Below are positions 1 through 8,600 of a DNA stretch of 54,372 bases, piece by piece; positions within the stretch are counted from its first letter, which is position 1, and each line of letters starts with the position of its first letter. Origin of the DNA: an uncultured Spirochaetaceae bacterium (GTDB lineage: Bacteria; Spirochaetota; Spirochaetia; Sphaerochaetales; Sphaerochaetaceae). Where the stretch lies: contig CALXYM010000014.1 of assembly GCA_944392965.1 (NCBI GenBank), positions 1 to 54,372 of the forward strand. The letters are read 5' to 3'. The translations under genes and the position numbers were made by a program. A model generated the notes under the pieces. The model was given only the letters and a program-made list of their open reading frames with translations, searched no databases and was not told the DNA's origin.

Positions 1-93
1 CGGCCAACTACCGTGGACAATTCCTCTTAATGCTAATTAACTTAATGGCATTGGGCTTGTCCTGAAGGTCGTTGACTCGCCGATGACATTGAA

Positions 94-2127
94 ATGGAAG
101 GGATTGTATATGGTCGTCCTCTCCTCTTTGAGATCCCTCATGGTGAGATTCTGTCGCTTGATACAAGTGAGGCAGAGAAGGTGCCTGGAGTCATAAGAAT
201 CTATACAGCACATGATGTGAAAGGAATCAACGGCTTTGGTATGGCTGTTCCCGATTGGCCTGTATTCGTTAATAAGGAGATTAATTTCAGGGGAGATGTC
301 ATTGCTTTAGTCGTTGCTGAAAGTGCTGATATAGCATCGGAAGCTCTAGCATTGATAAAAGTGGAAATGAAACCACTTAAGCCGGTACAAGTGAAGGATG
401 CGGTTGAAAAAGGAGACCTTATCCGGGAGATAAATTATAGTTATAAGGATGTGGATGTTGTGAAAAGAGAGCCGGATCTTATAGTCATTAGGAGGCACTT
501 TGAAACATCCCTTGTTGAGCATGGCTATCTTGAACCCGAATGTGTCGTCGCATATCCAGATGATGATGGAATTGTAATCTGTACTCCGACACAAGCCCCT
601 TTTGAGCATAGGAATCAGATGGCATCTGTTCTTAATCTCGATGTGTCTAAAGTACATTATATTGTTACTCCTTTAGGTGGAGGCTTCGGGGGAAAGGGGG
701 ATATGACGATACAGCCTATGGCGGCCATTGCCGCATTTGATCTTAAAAGACCTGTGAAGATTACGTTATCACGGCGGGAATCCCTTCTTATCAGTACGAA
801 AAAACACCCATATTCTCTTGATTATGAAGTAGGCTTTACAGCCGATGGTCTTATCCGGTATGTGGATGCGGACATAATCTCTGATGGAGGTGCTTATTCT
901 GCACTCAGCCCACATGTGATAGACCAGAGTTGTATATTTGCTGTCGGTCCGTACAGGATAGGAGCTGGCAGGGTAAGAGGGCGATCGGTAAGAACGAACA
1001 ATCTTATTTCCAGTGCAATGAGGGGATTTGGTATAAATCAGGTATCATTTGCAATGGAAAGCATTCTTGATGAGGCTGCTGAAAAGCTAGGCATGGATCC
1101 TTTTGACATGAGGGAAAGGAATATATTCGTAAAAGGGGATGAGACATTCAGCGGGGAGCGTCTTTTCGATAGTGTTGCGGCACTTGAAAGCGTGAGAGTT
1201 TGTCGGACGAAACTTAGAGAATGCCTGCAAAAATATGAACACCGTTATCCAGATGGCGATAAGGTTCTTGGGTATGGAATGGCTTCCTGCTTTAAGAATG
1301 TCGGTGCGGGAAAAGGCCGTGTGGATAACGCAGGGGCAAGAATCAAAAAACTGAAAGATGACTCTTTTGTCCTTTATGTCTCTGGAGTGGACATGGGGCA
1401 GGGCTTTCGGACTGCGATGCGGGCGATTGCTGCAGAGATTCTTGATCTTGATGCAGAGCAGATAGAGGTGGTCAATGGCGATACTACCCTTACGATGGTA
1501 CATGGCAGTGCTGTTGGGGAAAGACAGACACTGGTTTCTGGTATGGCGGTAAAGGTCGCATCTGAGATGATGAGAGAGGAGCTTAGGAAAAGTGGAGATA
1601 AGCAAGAGGTGGAAGTCTCCTATTTCCATACCGCGCCCCGCACATTCAGCCTTGGAGATGAGGAGGGGAGGAAAGCTGTTCCTCCTGAGGAGTATAAGAA
1701 TTATCCGGCATATGCATATGGAACTCAGGCTGCGATTGTTGAAGTCGATAGAGCTACGGGAGCTGTGAAGGTCTTAGATGTCATTGCGGTTAATGATACG
1801 GGAAAGGTCATAAATCCGATGATTCTTGAAGGTCAGATTGAAGGCAGTTGCTCAATGGGAATCGGATATGCCCTTTCTGAACATGTGAATATGGATTTCC
1901 TTGATTACGGGCATCTCGGAATTCCCCGTATTAACACAACACCTTTCTATCATATCGTGTTTATTGAGGACCCGGAACCTTCTGGACCCTTTGGAGCCAA
2001 GGGGATATCAGAGATAGGAACAATTCCAATGACTACGGCGATAACAAATGCGATTTACAATGCCACTGGCGTTAGAATATGTAAATTACCTTATGACCCG
2101 GATCAAATAAAAAAGGCGACAAATTGA
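94..2127 (+). CDS. Xanthine dehydrogenase-family molybdopterin-binding subunit, 5' end damaged
   Basis: This is the large, molybdenum-cofactor-binding subunit of a xanthine dehydrogenase/aldehyde oxidase-type hydroxylase. The cofactor loop GGGFGGK lies at residues 195-201. The C-terminal GPFGAKGISEIG block (from residue 631) carries the Glu (E640) that acts as catalytic base in the family. Family members normally have a further 20-30 N-terminal residues. In-frame codons just upstream (from 79) still read ADDIE, as in relatives, but stops lie at 28-30, 34-36, 43-45 and 73-75. A short family-like stretch (VVDSPM) sits in the next frame at about 67-90. The 5' end therefore looks frameshifted or deleted, or the window starts at a rearrangement. 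No FAD or 2Fe-2S subunit is visible. The last codons overlap the ffs RNA gene on the other strand. The substrate cannot be told from sequence; purines or N-heterocycles are likely. Confidence 0.85.
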   Translation: MEGIVYGRPLLFEIPHGEILSLDTSEAEKVPGVIRIYTAHDVKGINGFGMAVPDWPVFVNKEINFRGDVIALVVAESADIASEALALIKVEMKPLKPVQVKDAVEKGDLIREINYSYKDVDVVKREPDLIVIRRHFETSLVEHGYLEPECVVAYPDDDGIVICTPTQAPFEHRNQMASVLNLDVSKVHYIVTPLGGGFGGKGDMTIQPMAAIAAFDLKRPVKITLSRRESLLISTKKHPYSLDYEVGFTADGLIRYVDADIISDGGAYSALSPHVIDQSCIFAVGPYRIGAGRVRGRSVRTNNLISSAMRGFGINQVSFAMESILDEAAEKLGMDPFDMRERNIFVKGDETFSGERLFDSVAALESVRVCRTKLRECLQKYEHRYPDGDKVLGYGMASCFKNVGAGKGRVDNAGARIKKLKDDSFVLYVSGVDMGQGFRTAMRAIAAEILDLDAEQIEVVNGDTTLTMVHGSAVGERQTLVSGMAVKVASEMMREELRKSGDKQEVEVSYFHTAPRTFSLGDEEGRKAVPPEEYKNYPAYAYGTQAAIVEVDRATGAVKVLDVIAVNDTGKVINPMILEGQIEGSCSMGIGYALSEHVNMDFLDYGHLGIPRINTTPFYHIVFIEDPEPSGPFGAKGISEIGTIPMTTAITNAIYNATGVRICKLPYDPDQIKKATN

Positions 2128-2213
2128 CCGAGTCTCACGTGAAATCCACTTACCGCTGCTATCTTCCGATCCTGACGGGGTTGGGCGGCACACGTAGCTT
2201 GGGATCTGTCGCC
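2115..2213 (-). ncRNA. ffs: Signal recognition particle RNA (4.5S, small bacterial type)
   Basis: Read leftward, the RNA contains the SRP domain IV signature: UCAGG, a three-base-pair helix AUC/GAU closed by a GGAA tetraloop, then AGCAG, flanked by CCG/CGG. The ends pair perfectly (GGCGACA at 2213-2207 with UGUCGCC at 2121-2115). The next bases leftward are T-rich, giving a U tract, so the terminal helix probably doubles as the terminator. It is about 99 nt, the size of E. coli 4.5S RNA. It starts only 3 nt after tRNA-Ser(GGA) and overlaps the last 13 nt of the convergent hydroxylase gene. It binds Ffh and targets membrane proteins co-translationally. Confidence 0.95.
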
Positions 2214-2216
2214 GTT

Positions 2217-2302
<86 letters not shown>

Positions 2303-2319
2303 AAAGATGTTGCTATAAC

Positions 2320-2349
2320 ATTAGAAAATAAAAGGTTGCTTTTTGTCAA
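2320..2349 (-). promoter_or_regulatory. Sigma-70-type promoter for tRNA-Ser(GGA)-ffs
   Basis: Reading leftward, a perfect TTGACA (2349-2344) is followed by an 18-base spacer and TCTAAT (2325-2320). The expected start is about 10 nt before the mature tRNA 5' end. No separate promoter fits in the 3-nt gap before ffs, so both RNAs should come from here. Confidence 0.75.
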
Positions 2350-2540
2350 CGGATAAAAGTGAATAATGATCCATTAAAAGGCATATTATCTCAACCATCA
2401 TGGTATTCCCATCATTTTTTTCACTCTGTAAAAGTTCACTATGAGAGATTCTTCTCTTAATGAAGGTGCAGAAATTTTTCATTCTTTTTATCTTCTTTCC
2501 CATCCTGCTATGATAAACTACAGAAAAGAAGGAGCTTGAA

Positions 2541-3164
2541 ATGTATTTTAAGACTGAAATTGTTACAGGAAAACAAAACTTGCTGGATCTTATCAAGAAT
2601 ACCGTGAAAGTTCCCGACTTTTCGAAAATCGGGGAAAACGTATTCGATGAAGATTATAATCTGGTTCCATACAAACCAGAGAATGTCGTAGTTCATAACA
2701 TCGCTGTTATCCCTGGTGATACTTCGATTTCTCTTGGAGGATCAGGACACTACAGTACGATGTGGTATACAACTTCCCAGACTCTAAACGGCCATGCAAT
2801 CGATAAGGATGCAACATATGTCGTTACCTTTGCTGTTTACGAGGAAGATGATCTCCTAGGTTCTCAGAAAATCAAGAATGAGATATCGGGCATGCATGAA
2901 ACCCTAACAAGGTTTTACGGTTCATTTTCCAAAACACTAAGCCTATATGAAACTTTTCTACGTGTTTTTGATGCGCTGGAAAACCGCAACGAGAGGAAAA
3001 TGGCAATTGCAGCAGATTGCATGATTGCCGATATACGGGCAATGCTCCAAGGTGATTTTGATAATTCCTATGCAACCGAAAATAATTGTAACCAAGCAAT
3101 GGAAAGCAATGATGATTCTGAAGAAGATGATGAGTCTGATGAAGATGATGATTCTGATGAATAA
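2541..3164 (+). CDS. Hypothetical protein with acidic C-terminal tail
   Basis: I do not recognise a family in this 207-residue soluble protein. The first 170 residues look like an ordinary mixed fold without membrane segments. The last 25 are almost entirely Asp, Glu and Ser, a DNA-mimic-like or low-complexity tail. The start is supported by AAGGAG about 8 nt upstream. The next gene starts 27 nt downstream on the same strand, so the two are probably one transcript. The neighbour is ImmA/IrrE-like, which suggests a regulatory, stress or toxin-antitoxin-like pair, but nothing in this protein shows a specific function. Confidence 0.75.
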   Translation: MYFKTEIVTGKQNLLDLIKNTVKVPDFSKIGENVFDEDYNLVPYKPENVVVHNIAVIPGDTSISLGGSGHYSTMWYTTSQTLNGHAIDKDATYVVTFAVYEEDDLLGSQKIKNEISGMHETLTRFYGSFSKTLSLYETFLRVFDALENRNERKMAIAADCMIADIRAMLQGDFDNSYATENNCNQAMESNDDSEEDDESDEDDDSDE

Positions 3165-3191
3165 AAGACAGCAAGAACAGGAGGATACGAA

Positions 3192-3740
3192 ATGCTGCTG
3201 GATAAGGCTTTCATAAAACATCTCGTTGAGTACGAGCTCGTGCTCTGTCCCAAACTTGAAAACGGGGCTGTCGATATCGTAAAATTAGTTAGTTCGTTCG
3301 GTTATATTGTCACGAGTTCAGCACTTCCGGATGATGTAATCGCTACTCTCTCCATCAGCTCTGACGGGAAAAAGGTCATCACAGCCAACAGCAGTCTTCC
3401 TCTTCCCGTCCAACGCATAGGAATTGCAAATGAATATGAGCTGCCTTCAAGCGAGTATGAGGGGGCGAAAGCGGGGACTGTCGCCCATACCTTCAAAGGC
3501 CCTAATAAGCACTACCTATATGACGCATATTATCATGCCTGCTGTCTTCTGATGCCTGAAAAGGAACTGATAGAAGAGATCTCCAAAGCTTTTGTAACAC
3601 TTCGCCAAAAAGGTATGGAAAAACTTAATCAGGAAGCTTTCGACATGTTGACGGATATGATCATGGATCGATTCATTGTTCCTCGAGGACCGGCTCTCGA
3701 GATGTTGACGGAGCAGTTGCAAGCGATTATAAAAGCATGA
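3192..3740 (+). CDS. Degenerate ImmA/IrrE-like (COG2856) protein
   Basis: This 182-residue protein has the layout of ImmA/IrrE metallopeptidases: a hydrophobic lead-in, the region where the family has R-x-R-F-x-x-AHELGH, then the family-like segment ACCLLMPEKEL (residues 116-126). The zinc motif is degenerate: residues 75-84 read RIGIANEYEL, so both metal-binding histidines appear lost while one Glu remains. It is therefore unlikely to be an active peptidase of the usual kind. It follows the acidic protein by 27 nt with an AGGAGG-like site upstream. A bidirectional terminator follows at 3780-3801. The family assignment is by eye and moderate. Confidence 0.6.
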   Translation: MLLDKAFIKHLVEYELVLCPKLENGAVDIVKLVSSFGYIVTSSALPDDVIATLSISSDGKKVITANSSLPLPVQRIGIANEYELPSSEYEGAKAGTVAHTFKGPNKHYLYDAYYHACCLLMPEKELIEEISKAFVTLRQKGMEKLNQEAFDMLTDMIMDRFIVPRGPALEMLTEQLQAIIKA

Positions 3741-3779
3741 AAATATTGCCGTCGCTTTTTTCTGAAAAAGGTAGAAAAA

Positions 3780-3801
3780 TACCGGGATGCAGATCCCGGT
3801 A
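3780..3801. terminator. Bidirectional intrinsic terminator
   Basis: A perfect 9-bp inverted repeat (taccgggat / atcccggta) with a 4-base loop. It is followed by a T-rich run on the plus strand and preceded by A-rich sequence that gives a U tract on the minus strand. It separates the convergent ImmA/IrrE-like and flavodoxin genes. Confidence 0.85.
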
Positions 3802-3831
3802 CTTCTCTTTTTGGCAGACATTTAAAAATAT

Positions 3832-4245
3832 TTACAACAAGCTGTTTGCAAGTCCTTCCAGCTCATTAAGTGCTACGTCATCCGGTGCATCCTGACAGAT
3901 GACGGTTCCTACGACATCGATTCCGTCCGTCTTGCACCTCTCTTCCCATGTGCGCATCCACTCTCCATCTCCCCATCCGTAAGAGCCGAAGAGTACGACC
4001 TTTTTCCCTTTCAGAGAGCCTTCTATGGATGTGAACATAGGCTCAAAAGTCTCCTCTTCGAGTACTTCCGCTCCCATCGCGGGACAACCGAAGGCGAATG
4101 CATCATAAGCTTCCACATCATCTGGGGAGAACGAATCGGATGTGATCTGGCTCACATCGGCCTTCCCATTTAAGGTCTCTGCAATCTTATTCGCCATTGC
4201 CTCGGTATTTCCCGTTCCTGAATAGTAGACGATTGCGATTTTCAT
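3832..4245 (-). CDS. Flavodoxin (short chain)
   Basis: This is a 137-residue flavodoxin, a small FMN electron carrier that replaces ferredoxin when iron is scarce. The phosphate-binding loop SGTGNTE is at residues 9-15, after the first beta strand. Segments around YGWGDGEW supply the second flavin-contacting loop. The start has a strong AAGGAGG site. It lies 12 nt after the DUF3793 gene, so both share a transcript. A DtxR-type box before the operon supports iron control. It ends at the bidirectional terminator. Assignment is secure; the redox partner is unknown. Confidence 0.93.
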   Translation of the reverse strand: MKIAIVYYSGTGNTEAMANKIAETLNGKADVSQITSDSFSPDDVEAYDAFAFGCPAMGAEVLEEETFEPMFTSIEGSLKGKKVVLFGSYGWGDGEWMRTWEERCKTDGIDVVGTVICQDAPDDVALNELEGLANSLL

Positions 4246-4257
4246 TTATTTTCCTCC

Positions 4258-4791
4258 TTATGCTGTTATGCACAGCTGTAGAATGTTCTTTCCTTTCTCA
4301 TAACAGGATGTGTAGATCCTCCTGCATTTCTCATATCGTCTGAAGAGGTCTCTTGCTTCCTCCTCATCTCCATATACCTTCCATAATCCTGATAGTTTGA
4401 AATTCTTTCCTTTGTTCTCTATGAATCCCTTCACGTCCTGCGCTGGATAGTTTAGAAAGAGTCCTATCTCATGAGGACAATCCTCTTCAAGGAACCTTTC
4501 TCTCAGTCTGACGAGGGCTTTATGAAGATCCTCTTCATATCCTAGTGTTAGCAGGACCTCTCTTGCATTCTCCTCTGCCAATGCTTTCCTCAGCATTTTA
4601 GGACGATATACTAAAAGAAGCGCCATACCTTTTTTGTTTCTCAAAGGAAAGAATCTGAGGCCTTTCTTCGCGAGGGGAACCATCAATTCCTCTGCCGGGG
4701 TACTGAGAGATTTCAGAGAAACCAGGCAAGCACATTTCAATCCTGCGAGAGTAGGGGATGCGTGTTCTGTCAGCAACCTAGAGAAGGTCAT
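4258..4791 (-). CDS. DUF3793 family protein
   Basis: This 177-residue protein matches the DUF3793 family found in many anaerobes, typically beside flavodoxin or iron-transport genes. The most characteristic part is HEIGLFLNYP (about residues 107-116), followed by a block with VKGFIENKGKNFKL and WKVYGD. No enzyme motif or membrane segment is visible. It is the first gene of a two-gene leftward operon with flavodoxin. The ATG follows AAGGAGAG. The DtxR-like palindrome at 4808-4826 overlaps the promoter region. A role in iron-limitation metabolism is inferred from context only. Confidence 0.85.
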   Translation of the reverse strand: MTFSRLLTEHASPTLAGLKCACLVSLKSLSTPAEELMVPLAKKGLRFFPLRNKKGMALLLVYRPKMLRKALAEENAREVLLTLGYEEDLHKALVRLRERFLEEDCPHEIGLFLNYPAQDVKGFIENKGKNFKLSGLWKVYGDEEEARDLFRRYEKCRRIYTSCYEKGKNILQLCITA

Positions 4792-4807
4792 ATTCTCTCC
4801 TTTGTTG

Positions 4808-4826
4808 TTAGATTAAGCTAACTTAT
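4808..4826 (-). promoter_or_regulatory. DtxR/MntR-type metalloregulator box
   Basis: The sequence ttagattaagctaacttat closely resembles the DtxR/IdeR/MntR consensus, in which TTAGGTTA and TAACCTAA half-sites flank a GC centre. It lies 17-35 bases before the DUF3793 start and overlaps a possible -10 element (TATAAG on the minus strand), a position suited to repression. A second partial palindrome, GTTAG-6 nt-CTAAC, lies at 4887-4902. Confidence 0.6.
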
Positions 4827-4961
4827 AACAAAAGCCTTTTTCCTCACATAAATGAAAAAAGATGAGAGTTTCGTTTATTGTCTATAGTTAGCTATAACTA
4901 ACAATAAAGGAAAGTATTATCTATTTCAACCCCTTTTTTCAAATTGTTGGTATTGTTTTGA

Positions 4962-4995
4962 GAAAAAAATAAGCACCTTCTCTTTCGGTGCTTAT
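4962..4995 (-). terminator. Terminator of the tRNA operon
   Basis: Reading leftward, a 9-bp perfect stem (ATAAGCACC / GGTGCTTAT) is followed by a seven-base U tract. It starts just 4 nt after tRNA-Ser(CGA). Confidence 0.9.
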
Positions 4996-4998
4996 CAA

Positions 4999-5087
4999 CG
5001 GAAAGAGAGGGATTCGAACCCTCGGTAACCAAAAAAGGCTACAACGGATTTCGAGTCCGTCTCCTTCGACCACTCGGACATCTTTCC
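4999..5087 (-). tRNA. tRNA-Ser(CGA)
   Basis: Class II tRNA with a long variable arm. Acceptor GGAAAGA/UCUUUCC, anticodon stem ACGGA/UCCGU, loop CUCGAAA giving anticodon CGA (reads UCG). Discriminator G. CCA not encoded. Last gene of the four-tRNA operon. Confidence 0.95.
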
Positions 5088-5095
5088 TTCTTTTT

Positions 5096-5169
5096 CGAGA
5101 CCAAGAGGATTCGAACCTCCGACCCTCAGTTCCGCAAACTGATGCTCTATCCAGCTGAGCTATGGTCTC
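5096..5169 (-). tRNA. tRNA-Arg(GCG)
   Basis: A 74-nt class I tRNA with acceptor GAGACCA/UGGUCUC, D arm containing AGCUCAGCUGGAUAGAGC, anticodon stem UCAGU/ACUGA and loop UUGCGGA. The anticodon is GCG, reading CGC and CGU for arginine. Most bacteria instead use ACG, edited to inosine by TadA. Confidence 0.93.
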
Positions 5170-5173
5170 ATTT

Positions 5174-5260
5174 CGGAAAGGGGGGGATTCGAACCCCCGG
5201 ACCCGTTACCAGGTCAACTCCTTAGCAGGGAGCCCGATTCGGCCGCTCTCGCACCTTTCC
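5174..5260 (-). tRNA. tRNA-Ser(GCT)
   Basis: Class II tRNA. Acceptor GGAAAGG/CCUUUCC, anticodon stem GCUCC/GGAGU, loop CUGCUAA giving anticodon GCU (reads AGC/AGU). Discriminator G. CCA not encoded. Confidence 0.95.
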
Positions 5261-5269
5261 AAAATTCCT

Positions 5270-5354
5270 CGGAGAGAGAGGGATTCGAACCCCCGGTGAG
5301 TTTCCCCACAGCAGTTTTCAAGACTGCCACCATCGACCACTCGGACATCTCTCC
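5270..5354 (-). tRNA. tRNA-Ser(TGA)
   Basis: Class II tRNA. Acceptor GGAGAGA/UCUCUCC, anticodon stem GCAGU/ACUGC, loop CUUGAAA giving anticodon UGA (reads UCA and, by wobble, other UCN). First gene of the four-tRNA operon. Confidence 0.95.
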
Positions 5355-5371
5355 AGTAAATCAGCTCTATC

Positions 5372-5400
5372 AATATAAGAAACAGAGTTTTGTTTGTCAA
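5372..5400 (-). promoter_or_regulatory. Strong sigma-70 promoter for the tRNA operon
   Basis: Reading leftward, a perfect TTGACA (5400-5395), an exact 17-base spacer and TATATT (5377-5372). It lies about 18 nt before the mature tRNA-Ser(UGA) 5' end. Confidence 0.88.
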
Positions 5401-5600
5401 TATGTTTTTGCTTTCTAAAAATACTTTTTCTTATAGCTAAAGAAGATATGAAAAGCTGTTAAGTCTTTATCAGCATAGAACTTTTCACATAGATAAGAAA
5501 TTTTGCTTTTTTGATGAATTATTTTGTTCATTTCTTGAAGGTTTTAAAGTAAGCTTTAGTTATATAAAATTAGTCTATTAGAAAAGAAAATGAGGGTAGC

Positions 5601-8600
5601 GTGATGAAAAAGGCCAAGTACGTATTCTTTATTGTTTTATGTTTTCTATTTCTTTTTACGGGATGTCCTTCCTCTCCTGAAATGGAAAACAAAGAACCAA
5701 TAGAAATGAATGAGAATGAGATAAAGGCGGTTGCAGATTATATTGAGGCATTCGCATATGGGGCTCAAAGTGAGTTTCTGAAAAACCTTTCTAATTCCTT
5801 AGGCGAGTCGAGTAATGGCTTGACAGCAGAATGTACTTCTTCTCCTGACACAATGGAAATATCCCTTGTTTTTACTTCTTATGACTATGATGGAGATGAT
5901 GGAAATAGATTGGTATCAGGAGAGGTTACCTTATCCCTCTCTGGAAAATATGAAGAAGGGACAACTCTTAAATCCTCTTCTCCTACCGCTTCTTCTGATA
6001 CTCTGCCGTATTTTAAAGCAACATCCTATACCGCTTCTTCTGATGCTCTGACACTGACAGGAGGAGAACAGAATGTGGTTTTGAAGCTTGAAGAGGTTTC
6101 CGGTGTGTTCTCAGATGATGCATATGAAGGGGAGGAAACGCCATTAGTATTTGAAATATCAGAAGGAAAGATATCAATAAGCCAAACATCCATATCTTCT
6201 ACTGTTTTTAGAAATGCAGATAGTGGAAATATTACTGCAGAAGGACGTAATCCCCTTCCAGTTTCAAGCTTCATGCAGGTTGTGAATGAGAATGTACCAG
6301 CTAAGGAGATGGATCAGGAAATAATCTCTTTAATACAGGGGATTATCAAAACTGTGTTTGAGAGCATTAAGACATCTTATTCTGGTGATTTCAGTTCCAA
6401 TGGTTATACGGGAACTTATAGCTTATCTGTCGGATATGGTAAGACATGGACTCTCCAATTAAATGCTAAGGATGATACGGAGAACCAATTATATTTTAGT
6501 GTTTCTTCATCTGCAGTAGAAGGAAATGAAGGTGATTTTTCCGCCTATTTCAATGAAAGATGTTACAGCACTCCTTATTCTTCTATTTTTGATGGAAGCA
6601 TTACTATTCCTGAAATAGGATATAAGAAATTAGAGGATAGCGATGTCGCTCTGCTTAACGGGCTTCTCAAGGAGATCTTCTCAACATATGCATCTTCCAT
6701 TTCCAATGGTACTTTCTCCTATGACGGAGGGGAATGCCTCTTTACTTATAACTGTATGGATTCCTTTTGGGATATTCACATAACGCAATATAAGAAGGAT
6801 GGCGTAAGCTATGGAAATCTTTCAGTATCATCTTCAGAAGTTGGACAGAATAAATATACGACTGTCAATAAATCGGGTGATGGTTTTGATGAATATTATG
6901 AGGTTTCTGTAGATGAATTGCTCGCTGATACGGGTTATCCAGAGTTTTTCAATTGGAATATAACTGCTAGAGTCGCAAAAGACAGTCTTAACAATTGGGA
7001 AAAGGTCGATTTTGTCAGCTATGATTCCTCTTCAAACAAGATAACGATTAATGCCAGACTTGGAGAAATGAAGGAGGATACGGAAGGAAATAAGAGTATA
7101 GCACTTCTGATTGGAACTGGTGCGAATTATGAAGATATTCTGCTTAATGGCAATCACGTAGAAAAGGCGGATTTACCCGCAGAGGATGACAGTATTGCCG
7201 AAGATGATGAGTTTATCATTTATGTAAAGGATGCTGTTACGTATACCTTGTCATATAAAGATCCTTCAACTTCAATGCCTCTTATCATATCGTTGAATGA
7301 TACCACCCCTATTACACCTCCTGAACCTTTTGATTGGGCTTTCTCAGTTCGTCTTGCAAAGGAAAACGGAGCGGCGAACGGTAATCTTGATTATGTGAAA
7401 TCCATAGAGCTTACAGGAAATACAAATGCACCGTGTATTTCGATTAAAGCTTATGTGGATGCCATGGAGAGAAGTTCTCCTGATGGAGTAGAAGGTAAGT
7501 GGATTGCCCTTTTAATTGGAACAGGTGCAGATGATATAAGTAGACTTACCCTCATCGATGGAGGAGATTACATTAATTTAAGCGATGAGCATAAGGCAGA
7601 AAGGGATGGAATGGTAGCCTATGAGGATGGCTCTCCCGCAAAGGAGGATGAATTTGTCTATTATCTGAATCTTGAAGCTGAACCAGAACCTGGTCAAAGT
7701 CTGAATATAAGTCTTTTGAAAGATGATAGAGACATGGTGACGATAACTTTTGATATTGAGAATTTGGAAGTCGTCACGATTGAAGAGCCAAACTGGACTG
7801 ATGTGAAGAGTGATTTGACTGATTTCATAAAGGCTTTGGCCTCTGTATATAGCAGTACGGATTTTGAGGAAAACGTTACTTATCTTAATTCAGCGGAAGT
7901 AAAAGCACTTCCTTCTTGGACTTATGAAGGTTCTGCGTACTATGATTTCGGTAAGCCTCTTATACCTGTTAATAGCGTTAAGATGCTTAACGACGAAGAG
8001 TTCTCTGCAGATACGACTTTTGAAATATATATCGGAGGAAACAGGGTATATAAGGATTTAGGATGGTATATTGATGAGGCCACAGACTCTCTGATGATTA
8101 ACAAGGCCGCTCTTTACATAACGTTCTTATTCAACGATTATTTCGAGATAAACGGAGAGCGTCTGTCTTATGGAATGGACTCCTATAAGGATTTGGCCGT
8201 AGAGGATATAAGTTGGCATACTGATTTTAGCCTTTCTGAAGGTAATGCGATTTACAATAAAGATGATAAGAGAAGTGATGGCAGTTATGATATTGAAGTA
8301 GCTACAACAGATATTCCTCTCTTGTATCAGCATGAAAACAGGGAGGAAGGGGATATCATGTTCTCCTTTGTCTCTATAGAGGAAAATGGAAGCACCAGTA
8401 ATGTAATCGTCATGAGAAGGGGTTCTTCTAGTGGTTTTGCTGTCTATCCATATGGATATGATGAGATGACCAGCAGTGAGCCTGAAGGTATTCTTACAGC
8501 TGTTGAGGACAGGATGATAAGAGAGGATGGAATAGTACTTTCTTCCAATGCCGAAGTTAAAGGCAACTTTAAACCTGTAATGAACGTTTCTTCCGTATAT

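Noticed and set aside
1087-1629. 180-codon open frame on the minus strand
   Set aside because: It lies wholly inside the molybdenum hydroxylase gene, which has clear family motifs; the antisense product is Cys/His-rich with no recognisable domain and no ribosome site.
3089-3161. Repeat-rich GATGAT tract as a functional DNA repeat
   Set aside because: It encodes the Asp/Glu tail of the acidic protein; the repetitiveness is explained by the GAT/GAA codons.
5206-5400. 64-codon minus-strand frame
   Set aside because: It reads through two serine tRNA genes and their promoter, so it is not a protein gene.
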